Shown here: positions 32,946 through 43,317 of the stretch, one piece after another
Layout of the letters: each line of letters opens with the position of its first letter
Numbering within the stretch: position 1 is the first letter of the stretch
NCBI GenBank assembly: GCA_017506865.1
Contig: JAFCMP010000546.1
Location: 372,001-436,000, forward strand
Origin: Tribonema minus
Lineage: Eukaryota > Sar > Xanthophyceae > Tribonematales > Tribonemataceae
Reading direction: 5' to 3'
Length of the DNA stretch: 64,000 nt
The notes under the pieces: generated by a model
What the model was told of the DNA's origin: nothing
What the model saw: only the letters and a program-made list of their open reading frames with translations
Databases searched by the model: none
Made by a program: the position numbers and the translations under genes

Positions 32946-35900
32946 ATGACAGCTGAGATTTTACCGTCGCCGGCCGTGACTACGAAGTACTTCGGTTGTG
33001 CAGCTGGGATAGGTGCTGCTGCTGCTCCTGCTCCTGCATCTGCCCCGGTGTCCAGCGTTCCCGATGGCCTGGACTTCAAGCTTAGTCAGTGCTTTGGGGA
33101 CTGCTCGTCGGTCGACCAGGTCACGGAAGGTGAGACCGTGTGCATCATGCGCGTACGTAATCGCACGACTGTGTTACCACACTCTGTTATCAGACTGCAC
33201 ATCAGGCATTAGCATATACGTACGATTCGTATCCGCCCTCTGCCAGCCAGCAAGGCCAGCTAATATGAACCGCCGCAGCCAGTCCGGTTGATTGGGAAAA
33301 GAAATGGCAGTTGCTGCTCGTTGTGCACCTATTGTTTGGAGATGGCTGGTGACTGGTGACAAGCGGCATAGTATTAAGAGTGACCATTTGTTACTCTGAC
33401 ACCACATGTACCACCGGAGCTGCTTCAGCACTGCACAATGCAATTTGCGAACCAATCAGGGCGCCCCTTTTTCGGGGGTTGCAGCTCATCACGGGCTTCC
33501 TGTGTTACATGTAGAGACAGATCCACCTGCGCCTGTGATCTTCTGCTTTTCAGAAAGGCACAGGAAACTCCTGTTTCTCCACTACCGCAGCTGCGCAGTG
33601 AACTCTGACTCTATATTAAACCCCGGCACAAGTCCCAAGTAATATATCTGTGCAGCAGCAGGCTGCAAGCACTGCCCCGAAGCCGCGCGCCGTCACCGCA
33701 GAATTGCGGAGCTGACAGTTGAAATTGCCGCATCCACTTCTGGACAGCACAGCTCAGCGACCACACCTGCATGCTGCTGGCTCTCGTTTGCTGACTGGTT
33801 TCGGCGCCTCCGCCGCCCACTGCAGTGGCCAACCCCGCCTACAACTCCTGCTCACTGCGCACACCGATAGCTCAGCGCTGCACCTATACCTGACTTGCTG
33901 ATCACTGCTCCGGACGTGCATTTTACCCAGACTTTAAGCTGTCCACTAGTCTGAACCTAGAGTCCTCCTGTAGCGGGCGAGCAAGTTTTCATTCGCATCG
34001 CCGCTGCGCGCGCTCAGACCGCCCTCACCGCAGCCTCCACCGTCACCCAGATGCTGCAGGTCACCATCTGCTTTTACTTGAAGTTCGCCAAGTATCAAAA
34101 TGATAATCGCTGCCATTGCGGTTACGCAAGGCTTAGTACAGGTCAAGTCGCGTGGGCAGGACAGCCAACTGAGGGCCCTCACCGCTGTGCTCAGCACAGA
34201 AGTCTCTCGGCACCGATTTGCAGCGCCGCCTGCACAGTGCGCCACCGTTGCCCCCCCCGCCCCCCTTCTGTTGCTAATCGATGTCGCCGCATGCCCCGCG
34301 CACGCTGTTGCCGATCGCCGCAGCGGACATACTCACGGCAGTTCAGTTCGATCAGACGGGGGAGTACCTGGCCACGGGCGACCGCGGCGGCCGCATCGTT
34401 GTGTTCCGCCAGAACACGCCTATTAAGAACAAGGTGCGTGACCGCGGTCGTGTTTTGCCAGAACACGCCCTATTAAGAATAAGGTGCGTGACCGCAGCGG
34501 CCGCATCGTCGCGCTCCGTCAGAACACACTTATTAAAAATGAGGTGGTGTGGCCGCAACGTCGTGTTCCGCCAGAACACGCCTATTAAGATAAGGTGCAT
34601 GACCGCAGCGGCCGCATCGTCGGCGTTCCGCCAGAACACGCCTATGAAGTAAATATAGCGCGTGCGCGCGCAGCAGAACGCGCCCAGTGTGAGAGTAAGG
34701 TGCGGTGCTCGCGCACTCCAGCTTGGGTCAGCCTGCGTGCTGCGGCAGCAACAGCTGCTGCGCTGAGCGGTGCACGCAGCCAGCGGTCATGCTGCTTGTG
34801 ACTTGAACTTCATGTAGGACGCTCCCCAGGCCAGCATCAGGTTGCTTTGCGCGCTTCGTGATCACTTGAAGTTGATGCTGATGATGATGATGATGATGAT
34901 GATGAAGCAGCACCAAAATTGAATTCGAAAAGTCCTTGAAACTCAATGTGGGCACACTGTCCTGATCAGCGCCCAGCTTCCCTCGTGCCCATCGCCATTC
35001 CTTGAACTCGATGTCGCGCTGCTTCACGCGCCTTGTGATCACTTGACGTTGAAGATGATGATGATGATGAAGCAGCACCAGGATTCTTTGAACTCGGTGC
35101 AGCACTGTCCAGGCCAGCGCCAGCTTCCCTCACACCCATTGCCATTCCTTGAACCTCATGTCACGCTGTTCCAGGTCACCACCAGCGGCAAGCTGCGCCG
35201 CGCCAGCGACTTCAAGTTCTTCACGGAGTTCCAATCGCACGTCTCCGAGTTCGACTACCTCAAGTCGCTAGAGATAGAGGAGAAGATCAACCAGGTGAGG
35301 GGGGGAGTCACCTCAAATTGAGGTTTGGGCGGCGCTGGATTATTGAAGTTGATGCTGCAAGGGCGAAGAGTGATGGGCTGAGCATCGCCTTACACACTTA
35401 CAACACTTTATGCTTGTTCACCGGGCTCCCTGCCGCTGCTTGCACGCGTGCAGATCAAGTGGTGCCAGCGCGCGGGCCGCTCACTCATGCTGCTGAGCAC
35501 CAACGACAAGACGGTCAAGCTCTGGCGCATCAAGGAGATGCCCAATAGGCGCTTCGTGGAGCCACCGGAAGGGGGCGAGGGGGGGTGGGAGGGGGAGGGG
35601 GGGGATATGGAGGTGGACATTGAGGGGGGTCTGGCACCGGCGGCGCGGCGGAGACGCATCTGCGTGCCGCAGACGGAGACGCAGGTGCGGCAGCGCTCAG
35701 CAAGAGGGCCAGGCCTAGCCTTAAACCCCTAACCCTAACCTAACCTTACCTTAAAAGCCGCGGCAGCGCTCGGCCACACCAGGCCCCCCTAGGGCTGGCC
35801 CTAAACCCCCATTAGAAGCTTGCAGGCCTAACTTCAAGTTTTGGCTCAAAGACGCAGGGTGCGGCAGCGCTCAGCAACTGGGTCAGGCGTAGCCCTAAAC

Positions 35901-38900
35901 CCTTCTTAAGGGCCTTATGGCAGCAGTCAGCCAGGTTAGGGGTAAGGCCTGGCTCTAAGCCTAGCCCTACCCCCCTTAGCCTAGCCCTAAACCCTCATTC
36001 GAAGACGCAGGTGCAGCAGTTCACGACCACGCCAGGGCCAGGCGTAACTCGTGCGCAGGTGCGGCAGCGCTCGGCGACAGGGGCCAGGCCTAGCCCTAAA
36101 CCTCCCTTAACAGCCTCATGGCGACAGGGTCAGGCGTAGCCCTGAACGCCCCTTGGAAGCCTTGGGGCAGCGCTCGGTTACGCTAGGCCCCTAGGCCAAG
36201 CCTGACACCTCTCTTGAAGAAGCTCACAGCTCTAACTTCAAGGCGTGGCCCACAGGCGCAAGGTGCGGCAGCGCTCAGCCGCGTCAGGGTCAGGCTCCAC
36301 TCACATGCTAGCTTTGCGCCGTAACAACGCTAGTCCTGAAGGCGCAGGTCTTCCGGTGCTCAGGCGCGTTAGGGGCAGGCATTGCCTTAGCGAGATTGTA
36401 GACTCTAGCTTGTAAACACACAGGTACAAACCTGACTCCAAACAAGCCTGCAACTGGCATCTTGAGAGCAGTCGATGTGTGACACCACTGCCATGGTGGT
36501 GGGGGCGGCGCAAAAACACATGTGACCGGAGCGGACGTGCCACGCGCAGGTACAGCCGCATGAAGGGTGCGTCACACTTGAAGATGTGCTTTGAAGTTGA
36601 CACCAACAAATGGCGGCGACTTTCGCTTGAAGTCACGCTTGAAGTATTGCGATGACCCACACGATGCTGCGTTACCTAAGGAGGAAAACGGAGGCTAGCC
36701 TGATCAAAATCATCTAATTTCTGCGTCTGTCATCCTGAGGTCAACTTAAAAATGTATCGCCCGACCCCACTGCTGCACGTGCCACCCTGTGTAACGCATT
36801 GAAGTGCACTCCATGCACCATGTAGTTGAAGTTTATCCATGGCGACAGAACACAGTTTATCCATGGTGACAGAACACTGCAGCCGAACACCTCGCTGCAC
36901 CGCTTTCGTGCTGAGCCATCTCAAGACGGCACGTGGTAGGCGCAGTAGCAGCGGGTCCCGTCCCCACACTAAGTTGAGGTTCGTTCGCTGCAGCCGCGTG
37001 CGCACTTCAAGCCAGGGCCGACGGCCTGCGTACTCCAACGCCCCGCCTGTGGAGCGGGTGGGCGGTGACGCTCCTTGACCGAAACCGACGACACATGTTG
37101 AAGTTGAGGAGCAGATTTTGTGTGCTCCCCCCCCACCTGCCCCCCCCCCCCCCCCGGCGGGCACGGCGGCACCAAGATCTGCATGCAGCAGCAGCGACGG
37201 TCGTAGGTTGAAGTCTTTGCTCTTCCCGTGCGCAGGGCACCAAGGTCCCGCTGCAGCCGCGGCGCATGCATCATCACTCCGCCCAGCGGCCAGTCACGAG
37301 TTGAAGTTGACGCCCCTCGCCCCCCCTGGCGCGTGTTGCGGACGCGCACGCGTCACAAGTTGAAGTTGAGACGCCCCCCCCCGCCCTTTTCCCCTCCCCA
37401 ACGCAGGGCACCAAGGTCTGCGCGCAGCCGCGGCGCGTGTTCGCGGACGCGCACGCGTACCACATCAACGCCGTCGACCCCTGCTGCGACGGCGAGCACT
37501 TCCTGAGCGCTGACGACCTGCGCGTGAATCTGTGGAGCCTCGAGACGGCGGGCGCAGCGGCGGCGCGCGGCGGCGGCGGCGGCGGCGGCGCGCACACGGC
37601 CGTGGACCTCAAGCCGCGCAGCATGGAGGAGCTGCGCGAGGTGGTGACGTGCGCCGCGTTCCACCCGCGCGCCGCGCACGTGTTCCTGTACAGCACGTCG
37701 CGCGGCGCGATACGGGTGAGCTGCTGTTTCACACTTGTGGTGTAGGATTACGCAGAGGTAGCGCGTACACCTGTAGCACGCGTAGGGTACGACTTTTTGA
37801 CGCGCGTTTTAGCTCGTACCCGTGGCCACGGAGTAACTCGTACGCGTAACCTGTCGTGTGAGGCAACGAGTGAAACCTGCACTGGTCCACAGCTGATAAC
37901 GCGTGGTACGAGTGAAAATCTCGTACTTCGAAGCACGTGCTTGTTTTCGCGAGCTTCTCGAGAATAAATCCGTTGAAGTTGGGTTGGGCCGAAGTTTGAA
38001 CAAAAGTGGAAGAAGGAGCGTGGGCGTGCGTTGGAACTGCGATTGCGACCAAGCACCGACGAGAGAACGTATCTTCCATATAGCTGACCCCGTAGCGGCT
38101 CGGCTCGGACGCAGTGGCTTCTCATAGCGAGCTTCACCGACTCAAAGCTCAACGCCACGCTGCGCTGGCCGAGAGCTACTGCCAAAGAGATGTGAATGTC
38201 AGTAAGCTGCATTTACATTGTGCTTGCCAGCTACTCAATGCTTTCATATCTAATTCAGTACATTGCACCCGTGTCTCGTGCCCTAGTAGTACGCACGGCT
38301 TTTAAGCCTTAACGAGCCTCAGACGATTCCCCAAAGCAGATTCAAGCGTCTTGTAGTGTGATGCATGAAATAGGACATTGCTGCGAAGAATCTGGTGAAA
38401 GCCATCAAAGACCCATTGAAACAGGCAACACCTGTTCGACCAGCAATAATCTGTCCACAGGTATACGCATACCCGTTGTCTCAGAGCACAGGTTTAACTC
38501 GTACCCGTAGCCGCTCTCACCAGTATATTAATACTCGTACGCGTACTTGTCAAAAATTTTCTCGCGCTACGCGCGACCTGTTTGATAATGGCATACGCGA
38601 CATCTCTGGGATTACGTGCTCCATGTAGATCTGCAGCATGGCTCGCACAGGGGCGACCCGCGCAGGGCGCCGATGCGTCGCCAGCGCGCTCAGCTGTGAT
38701 GTCAACTTCACCTTTGAACTTCAACAGTGGTGACGTGCGCCGCGTTTCCACGCGCGCGCTGCGCAGGTTTTTCTGTGCAGCACATTACGCAGGGCAGTAT
38801 GCCGCCGGCGCGCCTCCAGCGCTGACGTTAACTTGACCTTTGCACTTCAGCGCTGCGAGAAGCCCCCAGGAAGGGGGGGGGGGGGGGGGGATGATGCGCT

Positions 38901-41900
38901 TCACCTGTTGCAGACATTGGACTTGCGAGCTGGCTATGGGCTTATCTGTCGCAGGTACCGGACTTGTGAGCGGCCGCCCCCCTCCCCCCCCCCCCATCGC
39001 GGCGGCCACTGAATCGTTGCAGCGCAGCCGCTTCGTTGCCTCGCATCTGCTGCAGCCTGACCCTCAACCTATCGGCAGCCACACCTTTTGACTCACATGG
39101 GCTCGTCTGTCGCAGGTGTCGGACTTGAGAGCGGGCGCGCGCTGTGACAGGAGCGTGCGCGTCATGGATGAGCCGCCGGACCCTCACACCAAGACCTTCT
39201 TCAGCGACATCGTCGCCTCCATTTCGGACATCAAGGTAAGGGCGTGGCCCTCTGGCGGTATACATAAGCCGCAAAACAGCACACGCGATGGCTATACTTC
39301 GAAGCATATAATCATGTATGTATAGAAGTATACTTCTTCAAGTACTTCGCAGTGTATACATGTATGCATGGCAAGACCTGCTTCAGCGACATTGCCGCCT
39401 CCATTTCGGACATCAAGGTGAGGGCTGCAGTCGCATCAGCCGCAAAACGACAAGCACAATTGCTGCAGTATGTGCGCGCCAGGTTTTGCACACGCGCTGC
39501 AAACGGCATGCGCAAATCGCTGCATCAATGTGTGCATATGTGTAGCGAGACCTTCGTCAGCGACATCGTCGCCTCCATTTCGGACATCAAGGTGAGGGCT
39601 GCAGTTTGCATGAGCCGCAAAACAGTAAACGCAATGGCTATGCTTCGAAGAATTGCACAAAACGCAGCTGACACTCACCTACTGTACTTCTATATTCTGG
39701 GCGTGTCAAGTAGCTGGTATTGGCTTAGTGCCCGCACGATGATGCAGGACTTGTAGGTGTGCAGCGTGTGCAAGGCAGAAGTACAACTTGTCCTTGTACA
39801 GGTGCACACAATCTGTGGCTGGTGGTCTACATTAGTATTGATGTTCATGTGGTACGCACAAACTACGCCCTGCAGGTAGGTTCAGCCCGCTGCGCCCCCT
39901 CCGTATCTTCATACTATGAAGTACAGCACTAGCGTATAGTATAGAGCGCACCTTACCTTACCCACACAAAAGGTTGGTGGAGCACTCGGTGTGCCCGACT
40001 CGCTTCCACCATACACATAAACCCCCCCTCCCCCCCCCCCCCCCCTGCGCCCCGCTGTCGTGTTCAGGTGACGCAGTGCGGCCAGTTTGTGGTGGCGCGC
40101 GACTGAAACAGAGCACTAGTGTGAAGAAAACAGCACACCTTATCCTATCTATGCATACGGTTTGTGGAGAACTCTGGGTGCCTAACGCGCTTCCACCTTC
40201 TGCATACACCCCCCTCCCCGGCGCCCCTTTCGTCTTCAGGTGACGCAGTGCGGCCAGTTTGTGGTGAACTCGGCGTACCTGACCCGCTTCCCACCTTCTG
40301 CATACCCCCCCCCCCTCTCCCCCCCTCCCCCGGTGGCCCCCCTTTCGTGTTCAGGTGACCCAGTGCGGCCAGTTTGTGGTGGCGCGCGACTACCTGACGC
40401 TCAAGCTGTGGGACGCGCGCATGGAGGCGCGGCCCGTCAAGACCATTCCCGTGCACGATCACCTGCGGCCGCGGGTGCGTATGCTGTGCTATGCCAGTGC
40501 TCAGCAGCGACTTAGAAATATAATTGAGAGTTCATTTCTTGAAGTATATGTGCAGGCCATCAGAGTTCTCGTAGCTTGTACTTGTAGTATACAATGTGAA
40601 GTCAAAGTGCTTTGAAACAATGACCATTCCCGTGCACGACCACCTACGGCCGCGGGTGCGTATGTTGGGCCAAGCCAGTGCTCAGCAGTGACTTACATAA
40701 TGAAGAGCAATTTACTCCAGAAGTGCGTGGCCAATCTGTGAGCTAGTAGGTTGTAGTATGCAGTTGAATGCAAAAGATGAGTACTTTGGAACATGCACGA
40801 CCACCTGCGGCCGCAGGTATGTATGCTGGGCCATGCCATTGCTCAGCAGTGGCGACTGTATTATATCATAATTCTGAGTAACTTCTGTTGAAGTATGCTT
40901 GAAGTATGCAGGCAATCTGGATCTCGTAGCTATCAGTACACAACACGAAGTAAAAGTACTTGGTCTGAAGTCAGCACTCAACGCGAAAGCTTACGTCGCA
41001 AACCGTGTTCAAGATGACGGCAAGAGACCTGTGCTGTTGTTCTTAATGACAGGATAATACTTGGTGTCATTCAAATGGGATACTGGATACTTCGAAGTAC
41101 TGCTTGAATCAAAAGAGTCGCCACAGTAGCGGCTGTGTCAGCGCTCGGCTGCATGCGTGACCCAGGCTGTTGGTCCTGCTGGCAGCCGCGAGCTGACGCG
41201 CATCAGCATACGGCGCACTTGCATGCATGCTGGGCTGCGTCAACGTGCCAGCGACGCCAGCAGCCTTGCTGGCAATCGTGAGTTGACTGGCGACGATTTC
41301 AGCCGCAGTTTGGTCTACTCTGATGTATGAAACGTCAACCATGTGCCACCGTACCATTGCGCATTACAAACTTCACAAGTATTTCTGAAACTATATCCAT
41401 AGACGTGCTTTACGCATGCTCGCGCGTGCGCCTGCCGCAGCTGCGTGCGTTTTGCACAAGAACGACCGCACATGCTCACGCAAGCAAATTTGCCTTACTT
41501 GTGCTTCAAACACTTCTTGCAGTATGTAGATCGGTAGGCGTTGCTTCAGTCTTGTGCGTGCATCTGCGCAGCTGTGCGGGCTGCACGATAACAACCGCAA
41601 ATGCTCGGTCACACGAGTGCGCTACACCAATTCTTTTTTTGCTGGCGAACTTCGAGTTGAATGACGACGACGCGCCCAGCTTGCACGTGTCTCGGCAGCT
41701 GTGTGCGCTCTGCGCGAGAACGACTGCGTGTGAAGTGCACGCGACTTCACCACACTCACCCCGCTGGCGCAGTTGAACTTGAAGTTGACCGACGATGATG
41801 CGCCCTGCTTGCGTGCGTCTGTCTCCCTGCAGCTGTGCGACCTGTACGAGAATGACTGCATCTTTGACAAGTTTGAGTGCGCCGTCAGCGGCGACGCGGC

Positions 41901-43317
41901 GACCGTCGTCACGGGTTCGTACGGCAACCTGTGCTCCATGTACAGCCGCGCGGGCAGCGCACAGGCGACGCTAGAAATATCTAAGGTACGTCATGTTGTA
42001 AGAATTGTAAGAATTGTACAAGTAGATGCATCTCTGTAATTCAATGGTATGCGATTATATATATATACATGTCAAGGTGTGTGATGCAAAGGCATGGAGG
42101 CAGACCTATATGCACAACACGGGCTCGTACGGCAACCTGTGCTCCATGTACAGCCGCGCGGGCAGTGCGCAGGCAACGCTAGAAATATCTAAGGTATGTC
42201 GGTACAAGTCTACTTCAACTTTTGCTTCAACATTGTGCAAGATTATGCGCTCTGAAGCATGTACACGACATGAGTGCGTTTGGCAACCTGTGCTCCATGT
42301 ACAGCTGCGCAGGCAGCGCGTAGGACCGCTAGAAATATCGAAGGCATGAGCGAATCTGTGTTTATGAAGGTATGTTGTGTAAATGCACACTGGCTAGCAT
42401 GGCAACCTGTGCTCTATGCAGAGCCACGCGGGCAGCGCGCAGGCAACGCTAAAAAAACCTCAGGAACGTGTGCCTGTGACATACTGTGTGTACGCACGAT
42501 GAAACATTCTAGAACCACAGCAACAGCCCGCGCATCGGTATCTCAACAGCATGCGTGCGTGCCACCCAGCTCCTCTATCGTTACCAGGCAAGTGAAGTAG
42601 GTGTGCGTAAGCATGTGTGCGCGCGTGTATATTGCATTGTGTTGACGCACTTGACGACATGTGTGCTCTGCACTTAGCGAGGAGGTGTTTATGGTCGATT
42701 TCACCTTTCTTACGCCGCCAGCTGCGTCGCTACAGCATGCGTGCCACCACAAGTTGCCCGCAAAACCTGCGCGCGACCACCACACCCACACACACCACAT
42801 CCACACCCATATCCACACCCATACCTTCAGCACTGAACCAGCTGCATAACTTTTCTGGTTGAAGTCTGGTTTTCTTTTGTCGCCTGCATGAACGTCATGT
42901 GCCGGCCGCTGCGCACTTGCAACCTCTGTCGGACCAGACATTAAGGGATGCCCCCCCCCCCCCCCCCCGCGTCCCGCCGTGCCCTCATAACCTCAGCTGC
43001 TGCCACTTGAATTTCACATCACCAAAATCAGCTGACAATTGTGTTACACACGCATTTCGCTGCCTGCTGGTGCTTCGCATGTGTGCCAGGACCCGTCTAA
43101 GCGGTCATCGAGCAAGCGAGCCAAACGGCGCCCCCCGTTGGCCCCGGTCGCAGGCTCCAGCATCCCCCCCCCCTCCGTCCCCCCGCCGCTCGACTTCGAC
43201 AAGAAGATCCTGCACATGTCGTGGCACCCGCGCGAGGACGTCATCGCCGTGGCAGGGCTCAACAAGCTGTACATATACACGGCTCAGCAGCAGCAGCAAC
43301 AGCAGAAACAGCTATAA
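32946..43317 (+). CDS. Protein phosphatase 2A regulatory subunit B55 (PR55)
   Basis: B55 is the WD40-propeller subunit that targets the PP2A A-C core enzyme to phosphoserine/threonine substrates in mitotic exit and signalling. Nine exons join in phase to about 524 aa: 32946-33129, 34324-34433, 35175-35294, 35454-35684, 37407-37715, 39116-39235, 40355-40474, 41833-41985, 43090-43317. Diagnostic segments in order: [20 protein letters not shown], the B55 signature [31 protein letters not shown], the second signature [10 protein letters not shown] with [59 protein letters not shown], and the terminal [13 protein letters not shown]...LNKLYIYT before a Gln-rich tail. Family members are about 450 aa; the excess is Gly/Ala/Glu-rich inserts in exons 1, 4, 5 and 9. 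No domain is missing and no frame is broken. The introns are packed with partial copies of adjoining exons. Confidence 0.94.
34434..34660 (+). repeat. Four tandem copies of the 3' end of PP2A-B exon 2
   Basis: Exon 2 ends with GGCCGCATCGTTGTGTTCCG, then codons for QNTPIKNK and a GTGCGTGACCGC donor. The same unit of about 60 bp recurs four times with decreasing quality, centred at 34465, 34530, 34585 and 34645. Most copies keep CAGAACACGC and TATTAAGA; the second keeps CAGAACACAC and TATTAAAA. The first copy has AAGGTGCGTGACCGC intact as a possible donor. Confidence 0.9.
34875..35170 (+). repeat. GAT microsatellite and tandem duplication in PP2A-B intron 2
   Basis: (GAT)n tracts at about 34878-34905 and 35054-35068 are embedded in a duplicated unit of about 175-180 bp: GTGATCACTTGA.GTTGA.G(GAT)n..AAGCAGCACCA....CCTTGAAC. 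The unit is present at about 34855-35015, at 35033-35150, and in part near 34800. It lies just upstream of exon 3 and ends near that exon's acceptor. Confidence 0.75.
35685..36360 (+). repeat. Array of copies of the PP2A-B exon 4 donor region with CCCTAAA motifs
   Basis: Exon 4 ends GACGCAG|GTGCGGCAGCGCTC. Copies of GACGCAGG.TGCGGCAGCGCTC, or parts of it, recur near 35850, 36000, 36057, 36160, 36255 and 36340, each followed by GGCCAGGC(C/G)TAGCCCTAAACCC-type sequence related to the telomere repeat. The unit is 100-170 bp and degenerate. Confidence 0.8.
37160..37380 (+). repeat. Upstream copies of the start of PP2A-B exon 5
   Basis: Exon 5 begins ACGCAG|GGCACCAAGGTCTG. Copies are seen at 37170 (GGCACCAAGATCTGCATGCA), 37235 (GCGCAGGGCACCAAGGTCCC) and, for the following exon segment, 37327-37352 (GCGTGTTGCGGACGCGCACG). 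Copy 2 has a complete acceptor and the same phase for about 12 codons. Confidence 0.85.
38690..38800 (+). repeat. Downstream copy of the 3' end of PP2A-B exon 5
   Basis: Exon 5 sequence GTGGTGACGTGCGCCGCGTT recurs at 38728 about 1 kb into the intron and the match continues for some 60 bp (CGCGCGC.GCGCA...TTCCTGTACAGCAC). Single-base indels break the frame. Between exon and copy, related segments rich in CTCGTAC(C/G) occur at about 37810-37850 and 38490-38545, so a larger local duplication may have carried this copy away. Confidence 0.75.
38940..39000 (+). repeat. Upstream copy of the start of PP2A-B exon 6
   Basis: Exon 6 begins GTCTGTCGCAG|GTGTCGGACTTGAGAGCGGG. At 38944-38977 the sequence reads ATCTGTCGCAGGTACCGGAC, then TTGTGAGCGGCC. 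The acceptor is intact and the copied exon portion is about 25 bp. A weaker third version lies at 38915-38940. Confidence 0.8.
39372..39591 (+). repeat. Two downstream copies of the 3' end of PP2A-B exon 6
   Basis: Exon 6 ends with codons [15 protein letters not shown] and a GTAAGG donor. Copies at 39372-39417 ([21 protein letters not shown]) and 39547-39591 ([21 protein letters not shown]) keep frame and donor, and about 30 bp of following intron (GCTGCAGT, GCCGCAAAAC). Between parent and copies are two to three amino-acid changes. Spacing is about 180 bp. Confidence 0.9.
40062..40275 (+). repeat. Two upstream copies of the start of PP2A-B exon 7
   Basis: Exon 7 starts TTCAG|GTGACCCAGTGCGGCCAG. 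Copies with the same C-rich tract and acceptor lie at 40068 (codons [12 protein letters not shown] then a stop) and 40240 ([17 protein letters not shown]). Also shared is an upstream segment of about 100 bp with CGCTTCCACC...CATACACC. The three units are spaced about 170 and 115 bp apart. Confidence 0.9.
40610..40860 (+). repeat. Two downstream copies of the 3' end of PP2A-B exon 7
   Basis: The exon end (codons [11 protein letters not shown], donor CGG|GTGCGTATG) recurs at 40620-40654 (TGACCATTCCCGTGCACGAC) and, shorter, at 40793-40815 (CACGACCACCTGCGGCCGCA). Both are followed by the shared intron start GTATGTTGGGCCAAGCCAGT or a variant of it, and by GCTCAGCAG. Confidence 0.9.
41430..41740 (+). 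repeat. Three upstream copies of the start of PP2A-B exon 8
   Basis: Exon 8 starts CTGCAG|CTGTGCGACCTGTACGAG. Acceptor-containing copies occur at 41441 (GCAGCTGCGTGCGTTTTGCA), 41572 (GCAGCTGTGCGGGCTGCACG) and 41699 (GCAGCTGTGTGCGCTCTGCG). The last also shares about 50 bp of the preceding intron (GACGACG..GCGCCC.GCTTGC). Quality improves towards the true exon at 41833. Confidence 0.85.
42104..42193 (+). other. Possible alternative exon: in-frame copy of PP2A-B exon 8 3' half
   Basis: A 90-nt segment bounded by GGAGGCAG (acceptor) and AAG|GTATGT (donor) keeps phase 0 on both sides, like exon 8 itself. It encodes TYMHN and then the same 25 residues as the end of exon 8 ([15 protein letters not shown]...LEISK). 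Over those 25 codons it differs from exon 8 at four sites, all synonymous. It could be spliced in as an extra exon (30 aa) without a frameshift. Alternatively it is simply a very recent copy. Confidence 0.5.
42270..42455 (+). repeat. Two decayed copies of PP2A-B exon 8 3' end
   Basis: Copy 3 (42277-42344) contains GGCAACCTGTGCTCCATGTA and GCTAGAAATATCGAAGGCAT but has an in-frame TAG and a gap. Copy 4 (42399-42452) has GGCAACCTGTGCTCTATGCA and ends CTAAAAAAACCTCAGG with the donor destroyed. Together with exon 8 and the 42104-42193 copy they form a four-member array that decays with distance from the exon. Confidence 0.9.
42775..42830 (+). repeat. CA-rich microsatellite
   Basis: Imperfect (CCACAC)n at about 42778-42828 in PP2A-B intron 8. 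A poly-C tract at 42952-42968 follows, closer to exon 9. Confidence 0.8.
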
